DNA from: a virus
DNA length: 24,428 bases
IMG/VR virus record: IMGVR_UViG_3300021957_000292
Coordinates: 1-24,428 of that record
Strand: one strand, 5' to 3'
This document shows, in pieces, positions 14,275 to 20,957 of this stretch. A model generated the notes under the pieces. It worked only from the letters and a program-made list of their open reading frames with translations, was not told the DNA's origin and searched no databases. Each line of letters begins with the position of its first letter. Within the stretch, counting starts at the first letter, position 1. The translations under genes and the position numbers were made by a program.

Positions 14275-14838
14275 TTAATTAGGTAAAGTTTGTGTTGACT
14301 TGGTGTCGGTTAGCTGTGAGTTGGTCTCTGATATGCCTGAATATGCTTTGAATATTTTTTTGTTAAATTTGAAAAAGTGATCATGTTCTATAATAACCCA
14401 ATCAGCATGATCTGCTGAAGTGTAATACATAAACTGATCACTTACCCATGTATACTTACTAGGTACACATATGAAACGTCCTTTACGATTAAATTTCATA
14501 AACAGAACGTTTAAATCGCCTTCGTCGGCTACGTCCATTAATTGATCTAACCATGAATCTAGTTGCTTACATGAACCTGCAAGTACTTGATGAAAAGGAA
14601 AGTCTGCGTAGAATTTACATTCTACGTTAAGTTTGTCGAAACTTTGTCCAGGAACAATGTCCCCTTTAAAACTACGAATTTGACCCTCGTGCAGAATTTC
14701 TGTACGGGTTTGATTTTTACCACCTACATAAGCGCCTGATCCAGGTGCTCGTATAAAACTTTCTTCATAAAGTTCACTAAGATACTTTGCGATTTCTCTT
14801 TCGTATCCTGATCCTTTATTCTTAGACGGTGATGGCAT
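14275..14838 (-). CDS. Hjc-like Holliday junction resolvase (PD-(D/E)xK nuclease)
   Basis: The 187-aa protein starts KNKGSGYEREIAKYLSEL, then RAPGSGAYVGG, FKGDIV and NVECKFYADF. This is the archaeal Hjc-type resolvase pattern: Glu13, Asp60, Glu73 and Lys75 would form the metal site of a PD-(D/E)xK fold. The function would be cutting branched DNA made by recombination-dependent replication, so that packaging can proceed. T4 uses the unrelated endonuclease VII (gp49) for this. The gene is the last of the gp47-gp46-radical SAM-resolvase operon, 17 bases after the radical SAM stop, which fits a recombination role. The last 40 residues are extra to the nuclease core. A general restriction-like nuclease is the alternative. 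Confidence 0.75.
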   Translation of the reverse strand: MPSPSKNKGSGYEREIAKYLSELYEESFIRAPGSGAYVGGKNQTRTEILHEGQIRSFKGDIVPGQSFDKLNVECKFYADFPFHQVLAGSCKQLDSWLDQLMDVADEGDLNVLFMKFNRKGRFICVPSKYTWVSDQFMYYTSADHADWVIIEHDHFFKFNKKIFKAYSGISETNSQLTDTKSTQTLPN

Positions 14839-14855
14839 AATATATAGTTATCTCT

Positions 14856-15440
14856 TTACCACTCAGTGGCATAATTTTTATTTACTCTGTGCTGGGCACA
14901 TTTGTTCTGACACTCGTAAGAGCCGTGTATAAACTCGGATACCCAAAAAGAATCCATAACTACTTTGGGTAATTGTTTTTCATGTAAGTTATATTTCTTA
15001 CCTGTCTCTGCCCATTTGTCATTGTGACCGTATCTTGTCGCAACCCAACAACATGGATAAAACTCTCCCCTAGCATTGATATAACTTCCTTTGTTACCTA
15101 TGTGACAAAGAGGTCTCTCACTGCCTACGAGATTAGATTCTTCATACAACTTAATATTTGTTCTCATCCAAGGCTCTAATACTTCTTTGTCTGTTAATTT
15201 AAAAATTTCTCTTTCAAATCTATGACTAGATGATAACAGATTGTCACTTGGTTGTAAAGCATCTTCTTTCCCATAAGAGTCTTCGTATATCTTACCAAAC
15301 TTAGTACTCTTGGTTAATTGAAATGCATCAAAGCCTAATTCTTTTGCATAAGATTTCATATCTTCTATCTTATCTTCATTAAACTTGAAGCCTATTGCGT
15401 CCCAGACAGTGTAACATTTAGAATTATCAGTCAGTGCCAT
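14856..15440 (-). CDS. Radical SAM protein, C-terminal fragment (SPASM-like), frameshifted
   Basis: A 194-aa frame from an internal ATG at 15440. The same frame is open further upstream to about 15490 and there reads SIYRINSNWSSIIAGV, the missing link to the N-terminal half. The fragment ends with cysteines placed as in SPASM/twitch auxiliary cluster domains: C112, C130-C131, C177 and C181 (RPLCHIG, EFYPCCW, SYECQNKC). It therefore belongs to the same radical SAM enzyme as the fragment at 15431-15871. With one base restored the full protein would be about 338 aa. On its own it lacks the CxxxCxxC site, so it could not be catalytic. The substrate is unknown; related genes lie near gp46/47 in other marine T4-like phages (recollection). 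Confidence 0.7.
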   Translation of the reverse strand: MALTDNSKCYTVWDAIGFKFNEDKIEDMKSYAKELGFDAFQLTKSTKFGKIYEDSYGKEDALQPSDNLLSSSHRFEREIFKLTDKEVLEPWMRTNIKLYEESNLVGSERPLCHIGNKGSYINARGEFYPCCWVATRYGHNDKWAETGKKYNLHEKQLPKVVMDSFWVSEFIHGSYECQNKCAQHRVNKNYATEW

Positions 15441-15871
15441 GACACCAGCAATAATACTAGACCAATTAGAATTGATTCGATAGATACTATACTTTCATGG
15501 TCCCAACCATCGATGCTAAAATGTATTTGGTCTTGTTCGTCTAGCAGTTTTGCTAATTGTGTCCACCAATCTTCGTTTTTATATGATCCGTTAGTGACGA
15601 TAATGATCGCTATGCTAGGCTTTATAGATTTGAAATACTGGATGACTTCAATGAAGTCATGTGCATAGATAGGATCACCATCGTCACCACAGAATGTTAA
15701 TTTTTCTACATTCTTCAGAATGAATTCTTTAGGAAAGTTTTGTTTAAAGAAATCTAACTTAAGTTCAGTACTAACTAATGTGTCAGGAACTTCTTGTCTA
15801 GGACATCTAGGACACTTTAGTGTACACTTACTGCTGATCTCAATGTGCCAGTGCCAAAGTGCTAGGCTCAC
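15431..15871 (-). CDS. Radical SAM protein, N-terminal fragment, frameshifted
   Basis: A 146-aa frame starting at GTG 15871, overlapping the gp46 stop (GTGA). It carries the radical SAM cluster motif C16-x3-C20-x2-C23 in SSKCTLKCPRCPR. Strands of the partial TIM barrel follow: KLTFCGDDGDP (GGEP-equivalent), IIIVTNGSY and IHFSIDGWDHES. After HES at residue 127 the sequence turns into the hydrophobic nonsense tail IVSIESILIGLVLLLVSWH and stops. In the -1 frame the family-like sequence continues. Inserting a single A near 15488-15492 gives HESNSIYRINSNW and one continuous protein. No X XXY YYZ slippery heptamer is present here, so mutation or assembly error is more likely than programmed frameshifting. 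Confidence 0.75.
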   Translation of the reverse strand: MSLALWHWHIEISSKCTLKCPRCPRQEVPDTLVSTELKLDFFKQNFPKEFILKNVEKLTFCGDDGDPIYAHDFIEVIQYFKSIKPSIAIIIVTNGSYKNEDWWTQLAKLLDEQDQIHFSIDGWDHESIVSIESILIGLVLLLVSWH

Positions 15872-17634
15872 ATATTCTCCATTTCTCTGGTAGTACTATA
15901 TGTTGTAAATCCGTTCTCTTTAATAACTTGTAAGACACTAGCAACTCTTCCTGCTAGTTCTTCTCTATGTGAGACTAGCCAAATAGACTTGTTACGATTA
16001 CGAGCCATGTCTTTAAGAATAGCCATAGCATTTTCAACGCCTATTGAATCTAATCCAGAGTCAATCAATTCGTCAATAAACAATGTATTGATTGGGAAGT
16101 ATAAGTTCTCCCACACATCTCTAAATGCAAACGATAGTCCTAATATAAGTCTGTTACGTTCACCTCTACTTAAGTTGTCAAAGTCTAGTTCTCTACCCAA
16201 CTCTGTAATTTCTACAGATAAATCGTTTTGGAACACAACTTGATGCGGTAAGCCCATCTTATCTAAGTAAGATGTCAACCTTGAATTTAAATATGATAAG
16301 TTTTGATCAATAATCTTCTTACGTACAAACGAATCTTTGCTTGTTAAAAGGTCTAGTAAGAACTTCTGATGATCTCCTATACGAGATAATTCATTAATCT
16401 TGTCAAAGTCAAATTCTTGTAATGCATTGTTTTCCATGTCACTGATTTGATCAGTATATGGATTCTCTTCTTGTTCTTTACGTTTAACTTGTCCACTTAA
16501 GTCTTTGATTCTATTCTTGTGTTCAATTGCTTCTACTTCAGATGCATATGAAGTGATAGGTTTTTCTCCTATCTCTCCGATCTTGTCTTTTTCTTTTTCT
16601 AATTCTACATAGACTTCAGCCAATTCTCCTATATGAACATTGGCATCTTTTAATGATTCTTTTTTACTATCAAAAACTTGCGTATGTGCATCATCATGGA
16701 AGTCTTGTCCACAAGTGTGACATTTGTTCGTTTCTAGTATACTTATTTCTTTCTCTATCTTTGTAATAGACTTGGCTTCTCTATCAATATCAGACTGTGT
16801 TCTGACAAGTATTTTGTCGATATCTTTGTGTTCTTTAAGCCTTTCATTGTATATAACTAACTGTTTATGTCCAAGTAATTCTGCATCAATATCGAGTTTT
16901 TTTAATCTTTCGATATCATCTTTTAACTTAGTAATGTCTTCGTTTGTCTTGGCATCCCATAGTCTTGCTCTACTTTTAAGACTAGTAATTTGCTCTTCTA
17001 TTCGCTTGTTAGCCTCTTCAATTGCTTGTACTTTTAGTTGCTCATGCTGAATGTTTTCTTTGTTCTGCTTGATTATAACCTTTATCTTCTCTGCTTTTTC
17101 TGATAATAATGTTATGCCTAACAGTTGTTCGATGATGTCACGTTGCTGTGCTTGAGACATACTTAAGAAAGGCTGACTGTATGTGTTCAGTGCTATAACA
17201 TTTCTAAACATCGTAGGAGACATGCCAATGATCTTTTCAATAAGAAGTTGTGTCTCTTTGTTTTCACCTTGTGCTTCATTATCTTCTTCGTTAACACCAT
17301 CAATAAAGAATCTTAATAGATTTGGCTTACGACCACGTTCAATACGATACTCAATGCCATTGGCTTCAAAGTCTAGTGTGACCATCATACCTTTAGTATT
17401 AGTTCTATTGATTAGATTGTTTTGCTTGATATTATTAAGAGCGGTACCATACAATGCATAACTAACTGCTTGTATGAGTGTAGTCTTACCAGTACCATTT
17501 CTAGCACCATCGCCACCTAAATCTAAGTTATCCCCTAAGATAAGAGTAAGTTCTTGGTTATCTAAATCGACTGCTTGTGTGACAGAGCCTACACTTAGAA
17601 AGTTTCTTAACGTTACATTTTTTAATTTTATCAT
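15868..17634 (-). CDS. 46: Recombination endonuclease subunit gp46 (Rad50/SbcC-like)
   Basis: ATPase subunit of the gp46/gp47 complex, which resects DNA ends for recombination-dependent replication and degrades host DNA. The 588-aa protein has a Walker A motif at about 44-52 (ARNGTGKTT) and the Rad50-type zinc hook C305-H-T-C308 in the middle of two coiled-coil arms (about 180-300 and 310-400). The ABC signature LSRGERNRLILGL is at about 488 and Walker B NTLFIDELID at about 516-525. The switch His is in WLVSHREEL (556). T4 gp46 is similar in size (560 aa). It starts inside the gp47 stop (ATGA), giving translational coupling, and its own stop overlaps the radical SAM start. Confidence 0.96.
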   Translation of the reverse strand: MIKLKNVTLRNFLSVGSVTQAVDLDNQELTLILGDNLDLGGDGARNGTGKTTLIQAVSYALYGTALNNIKQNNLINRTNTKGMMVTLDFEANGIEYRIERGRKPNLLRFFIDGVNEEDNEAQGENKETQLLIEKIIGMSPTMFRNVIALNTYSQPFLSMSQAQQRDIIEQLLGITLLSEKAEKIKVIIKQNKENIQHEQLKVQAIEEANKRIEEQITSLKSRARLWDAKTNEDITKLKDDIERLKKLDIDAELLGHKQLVIYNERLKEHKDIDKILVRTQSDIDREAKSITKIEKEISILETNKCHTCGQDFHDDAHTQVFDSKKESLKDANVHIGELAEVYVELEKEKDKIGEIGEKPITSYASEVEAIEHKNRIKDLSGQVKRKEQEENPYTDQISDMENNALQEFDFDKINELSRIGDHQKFLLDLLTSKDSFVRKKIIDQNLSYLNSRLTSYLDKMGLPHQVVFQNDLSVEITELGRELDFDNLSRGERNRLILGLSFAFRDVWENLYFPINTLFIDELIDSGLDSIGVENAMAILKDMARNRNKSIWLVSHREELAGRVASVLQVIKENGFTTYSTTREMENM

Positions 17635-18647
17635 AAGGATTGATAAATCTCCAATAGTACACCCTTGTCATAGAAGTCACTCTCTATGTTTTTAATTTGA
17701 TCGACAATAATTGAATCGACACTCTCAAATGATATCTCGCCAGGTGCTAAGTCTTGTGAATGTTCCTCGTTCTTAACTGGAAGCAATGACATTTCTCTTA
17801 ATTCATGTTGCGGAATTAACTGTTCTCTGATATAATTAGATTCTTCATAAGAAATGTCGATATCCAAATGTACTCTAACATGAGCATTCTTAACAAGCAA
17901 CCCTTCTGGGTTCTCTAATACTTCACTTAGTTTATAAACTCTGTATACAGGTTGATCAGGCCAAGAATGAAAGATAGGTTCTTCGTCCCATTCTAACACC
18001 ATCATGCCTCTAGCATCATCTCCTGCATCTGCATAATTGTGAGGGAATGCATTACCCATATACCAAACGTTTTTTCTTGCTTGTCTTTTGTGAAAGTGTC
18101 CTGAGAATACTTTGTCGAAATGAGATAAGTGATCAGTGTTTGCACCGCCATGATCAGGCATTTCAATCATTGCATTCATATAGAAGTACGGTAACTCTAA
18201 GTGAGCAAAAAGATACTTGCCTTTCTTCTTTCTGAGTAACTTGTAATCATCACCACACAACCAAGGAGCAATAACACAGTCGCCTTCTTCGATAAAGTGA
18301 TCGACAATGACTACGTTCTTAAGATGTTTAGCCCATTCGACTGAATGAATATCACGTTTGTCTCTGTAATAGAGATCATGGTTACCTGTAATAAAATAGA
18401 CTTTTTCAAATGCATCGTTTAATTTCTCTAATGCATTGAGTCCGAATTGTAAAGTGTGCATGTTAATACTTGCACGATGGTGATTCCAGTCTCCCAAAAA
18501 GAAACAAGTCTCACAGCCTTCTGCTAGTGATTTCTCAATAAACCAATCCACAAAGTTGCTACAATCTTGGTTATGTTGTATACTATTACTCTTTAATCCA
18601 AAATGTATATCTGTGAATACAGCGGCTTTCTTAAAAAGATTTGACAT
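17631..18647 (-). CDS. 47: Recombination endonuclease subunit gp47 (Mre11/SbcD-like)
   Basis: Nuclease subunit partnering gp46. The 338-aa protein has the calcineurin-like metallophosphatase motifs: D13-I-H15 in VFTDIHFG, D53 in FFLGDWNHHR, N89-H90-D91 in ITGNHDLYY, the AHLELPY strand and GHFHKRQ near 178. The size matches T4 gp47 (339 aa). The C-terminal 100 residues form the helical and beta cap that binds gp46. It is the first gene of the recombination operon, with a sigma70-type promoter (18675-18703) and GGGAAAA before the ATG. Confidence 0.96.
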   Translation of the reverse strand: MSNLFKKAAVFTDIHFGLKSNSIQHNQDCSNFVDWFIEKSLAEGCETCFFLGDWNHHRASINMHTLQFGLNALEKLNDAFEKVYFITGNHDLYYRDKRDIHSVEWAKHLKNVVIVDHFIEEGDCVIAPWLCGDDYKLLRKKKGKYLFAHLELPYFYMNAMIEMPDHGGANTDHLSHFDKVFSGHFHKRQARKNVWYMGNAFPHNYADAGDDARGMMVLEWDEEPIFHSWPDQPVYRVYKLSEVLENPEGLLVKNAHVRVHLDIDISYEESNYIREQLIPQHELREMSLLPVKNEEHSQDLAPGEISFESVDSIIVDQIKNIESDFYDKGVLLEIYQSL

Positions 18648-18674
18648 AATTAGTTTTCCCAGTATTCAACATCT

Positions 18675-18703
18675 ATTATACATGACATAGGTAGGCAAAG
18701 CAA
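18675..18703 (-). promoter_or_regulatory. Sigma70-type promoter of the gp47-gp46 operon
   Basis: On the minus strand TTGCTT (18703-18698), a 17-base spacer and TATAAT (18680-18675) precede gp47 by 27 bases. The -35 element lies inside the 5' side of the hairpin at 18694-18726. Confidence 0.7.
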
Positions 18704-18726
18704 GACATTTGGACGTCTTGTTTGCC
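18694..18726 (-). terminator. Strong hairpin after gp55, overlapping the gp47 -35 element
   Basis: GGCAAA-g-CAAGAC (18694-18706) pairs with GTCTTG-TTTGCC (18715-18726). This gives 12 bp with one bulged G and an 8-base loop. It starts 17 bases past the gp55 stop. No T-run follows on the minus strand, so it may attenuate or protect mRNA ends rather than terminate fully. Confidence 0.5.
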
Positions 18727-18743
18727 CAATAGTATTAATAATA

Positions 18744-19679
18744 CTACTCAGTGTATGTTTCTACTGGCTTTTCTGCACCTAAACCCGTGTAGTCTTTCAT
18801 CTGACGAGAGAAAGATGGGTTAAGTCCGTTCATTTCTAAAATATCGTCTCTGATATTTTGATTACGTTTTTCAGAGTTGAGAACTCTACAGAAACTGTTT
18901 GTGATAGCCGCAGTATAGTATGCGAAAGGATTCGCAGACTTGGCTTCGTTAAATCTTAATCCTACGTAAGTCAACTGTAAGATAGCAGAGTTACGCATTT
19001 CATCGTTGTAAGTATAACCACGCCAGTTATACTTCATGGCATATTTTTCACATAGCATAATGTACATACGTGCTAGTTTGTCAGTTAATGCTCCGTTAGT
19101 AGCACTGAAAGAACCAGTCTTAACACCGCCTTTCCAATGTGATTTGCCAACTAAACTTAGTGTCATTGTGTTAGCATCTAATACATAATGATGAAATGGT
19201 GGAAAATTAACTTTAGCATAAACTAAATCTTCAGCAACTGGTTTAGTTGCTTTTTTGTTGCTCTCTAAATCTAATAATTCTGCATCTGTGCTATCATCAA
19301 AATCAATTATATCAACTGCCTTTTTCTTCTTAACTATCTTTCTTGGTTGTTTTTGTGTTACTGGAATGTGATCCCATGTCATAACCCTAAACATTAATCC
19401 GTCAGTTTCGATTGTTTTTGGATCAATTTTGTTTTTACCAGTTAACCCTTGCTCTGCTGATAGTCTAAGAGACTTTTGCAACTTTGCTTCTTTAATTTGG
19501 GTTGGCTTCAAGCACCAAGCAAGACTTTTTTCTAGTCCTGACTCAAACATATCTGCGATTAAATCAAATTGATGATACTCTTGTTTGGTATATGAACAGT
19601 ATGATGTTTTACTCTTGTGAATCTCTTTAAGAATATCTTTGTTGTTTAGATAGTTTGTAGTTTTTCTAGGTGCTGGCAT
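18744..19679 (-). CDS. 55: Late-transcription sigma factor gp55 with large internal insertion
   Basis: The T4-type sigma factor that directs host RNA polymerase to late promoters. The N-terminus TTNYLNNKDILKEIHKSK matches the start of gp55 (NYVNNK in T4). The sigma region-2-like core is at about 199-280: LARMYIMLCEKYAMKYNWRGYTYNDEM, then RFNEAKSANPFAYYTAAITNSFCRVLNSEKRNQNIRDD. T4 gp55 is 185 aa; this one is 311 aa. The extra part is about 50-195 and includes a Lys-rich stretch (RKIVKKKK), an acidic one (DIIDFDDSTDAELLDLES) and NFPPFHHYVLD..SLVGKSHWKGG. The C-terminus ends EKPVETYTE and shows no T4-like hydrophobic clamp-binding tail. AAGGAAAA precedes the ATG. The promoter is sigma70-type, so expression begins with host polymerase. 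Confidence 0.9.
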   Translation of the reverse strand: MPAPRKTTNYLNNKDILKEIHKSKTSYCSYTKQEYHQFDLIADMFESGLEKSLAWCLKPTQIKEAKLQKSLRLSAEQGLTGKNKIDPKTIETDGLMFRVMTWDHIPVTQKQPRKIVKKKKAVDIIDFDDSTDAELLDLESNKKATKPVAEDLVYAKVNFPPFHHYVLDANTMTLSLVGKSHWKGGVKTGSFSATNGALTDKLARMYIMLCEKYAMKYNWRGYTYNDEMRNSAILQLTYVGLRFNEAKSANPFAYYTAAITNSFCRVLNSEKRNQNIRDDILEMNGLNPSFSRQMKDYTGLGAEKPVETYTE

Positions 19680-19728
19680 TAATTTTCCTTTTGGTTAGTT
19701 GAGTTAGATAGATATAACTATGAGATGT

Positions 19729-19757
19729 ATTATACATCAACACTGTCCTATATGCAA
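19729..19757 (-). promoter_or_regulatory. Sigma70-type promoter of gp55
   Basis: On the minus strand TTGCAT (19757-19752), a 17-base spacer and TATAAT (19734-19729) lie about 50 bases before the gp55 ATG. Confidence 0.65.
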
Positions 19758-19791
19758 CTGATACGGGTAAATTTCCGGGGTATTTTGCAAA

Positions 19792-19799
19792 GATAAATA
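19792..19799 (+). promoter_or_regulatory. Late-type box GATAAATA for the baseplate gene run
   Basis: GATAAATA lies 60 bases before the ATG at 19860 and is the only late-type box seen ahead of the plus-strand baseplate genes. Confidence 0.6.
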
Positions 19800-19815
19800 T
19801 ATCATGTGAGATTAC

Positions 19816-19823
19816 TATTTATA
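19816..19823 (-). promoter_or_regulatory. Perfect T4 late box TATAAATA facing gp55
   Basis: The minus strand has the exact T4 late consensus TATAAATA, 137 bases upstream of gp55 and facing the plus-strand box at 19792-19799 across 16 bases. It could give gp55 a second, self-driven promoter. Confidence 0.5.
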
Positions 19824-19859
19824 CAAATAGGTAAATCCGTTAAAATTTAGGAACACTGT

Positions 19860-20633
19860 ATGCCAGAAGAACAACAAGAAGGAGCGATTGATGCCATCAC
19901 CGCCGCTCAAGCATCTGATTGGAGAGTTAGGCTAGCCTTAGCGCCTGACGCCAACTATCTATATAAAGATAGTCAGCCTGGAATTATGGCACCTTTAGCG
20001 GCTACAGATGGAGTTGTATTTCCTTATACGCCTGGGATTAATATTAGTTATGCGGCAAACTATGATGGCGCACACCCAACGCATACAAACTTTAAAATAA
20101 ATCAATACAAAAACAGTATGATTTCTGATATCTCAGTGAGTGCAGACTTTACTTGCCAAGACACATTTGAAGCAAACTATCTATTAGCATCTATACACTT
20201 TTTTAAATCTATGACTAAAATGTTTTATGGACAAGATGAAAACCCAAGAAACGGAACACCTCCTCCATTAGGATTTTTTCATGGTCTAGGAACATTTCAG
20301 TTTAATCGTCACCCTGTAGGCATTACTAATTTTTCATATGCGTTGCCTAAAGATGTAGACTATATTCGAGCAACAAGTACAGACACAGCGGGAGCAGATG
20401 CAGAAACTACTCTGATTGGCGGTCAGTTATCTCCTGGTGGTAGTATACCACCTGCTAACTTTGCAGTTACTGAATCGACTGGGATAACATATGTCCCAAC
20501 AAAGATGACTGTCACACTCACATGTATACCGATTCTTAGTAGAAATACTATTAGTAATAAGTTTAGTCTCAAAGAGTATGCTAAAGGAGCATTGACTCGT
20601 GGTGCTAAGAATGACTTCCCAGGTATTTGGTAA
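19860..20633 (+). CDS. Baseplate/tail structural protein, possibly a gp48/gp54-like tube-junction protein
   Basis: A 257-aa protein beginning an uninterrupted baseplate gene run. Conserved-looking parts are DWRVRLALAPDANYLYK (about 20-36), VFPYTPGINISYAANYDG (about 57-74), DISVSADFTCQDTFEANYLLASIHFFKS and MTKMFYGQDENPR. The near-end segment reads YVPTKMTVTLTCIPILSRN. The composition is beta-rich, like tail-tube-fold proteins, which would suit the tube initiator or cap at the baseplate (T4 gp48 or gp54). I do not recognise it with certainty. AGGA lies before the ATG. Its stop overlaps the next start (TAATG), so the two are translationally coupled. Confidence 0.6.
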   Translation: MPEEQQEGAIDAITAAQASDWRVRLALAPDANYLYKDSQPGIMAPLAATDGVVFPYTPGINISYAANYDGAHPTHTNFKINQYKNSMISDISVSADFTCQDTFEANYLLASIHFFKSMTKMFYGQDENPRNGTPPPLGFFHGLGTFQFNRHPVGITNFSYALPKDVDYIRATSTDTAGADAETTLIGGQLSPGGSIPPANFAVTESTGITYVPTKMTVTLTCIPILSRNTISNKFSLKEYAKGALTRGAKNDFPGIW

Positions 20634-20956
20634 TGGCTACTCAAAAAAACAACATATATCCGAAGTCTAGTCCATACTATAATTCACAGATTGTGAATAA
20701 TAATTATTTAGATGTGTTGCAACCAGGAGTTCCTATTCCAAAATTACCAAATGATGCAGATTTTACAATTACTGCACAATATGAATTTAGACCAGATTTG
20801 TTAGCACAGCACTTGTATAATAATTCTCGTTTGTGGTGGGTATTTTCTGCGAGAAATCCAAATTCTCTTGGACCAGACCCATACTTTAACTTTGTCACAG
20901 GACTTAAAATTAAAATACCAACACAAAACACTATATCAACTGCCCTAGGTATCTAA
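20633..20956 (+). CDS. 53: Baseplate wedge protein gp53-like
   Basis: A 107-aa protein whose second half matches the gp53/LysM-like wedge family: ITAQYEFRPDLLAQHLYNN, SRLWWVFSARNPNSLGPDP, FNFVTGLKIKIPT. In T4 gp53 joins neighbouring wedges in the inner baseplate; T4's protein is 196 aa, so this is a short form of the core domain. I take ATG at 20633, overlapping the previous stop as TAATG, rather than the TTG at 20627. It ends one base before the next start. Gene 53 directly ahead of the hub genes agrees with T4 order (53-5). Confidence 0.85.
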   Translation: MATQKNNIYPKSSPYYNSQIVNNNYLDVLQPGVPIPKLPNDADFTITAQYEFRPDLLAQHLYNNSRLWWVFSARNPNSLGPDPYFNFVTGLKIKIPTQNTISTALGI

Positions 20957-20957
20957 T

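Noticed and set aside
15480-15500. Programmed frameshifting in the radical SAM gene
   Set aside because: The zero frame reads CAT GAA AGT ATA, with no X XXY YYZ heptamer, and a single inserted A restores the family sequence perfectly.
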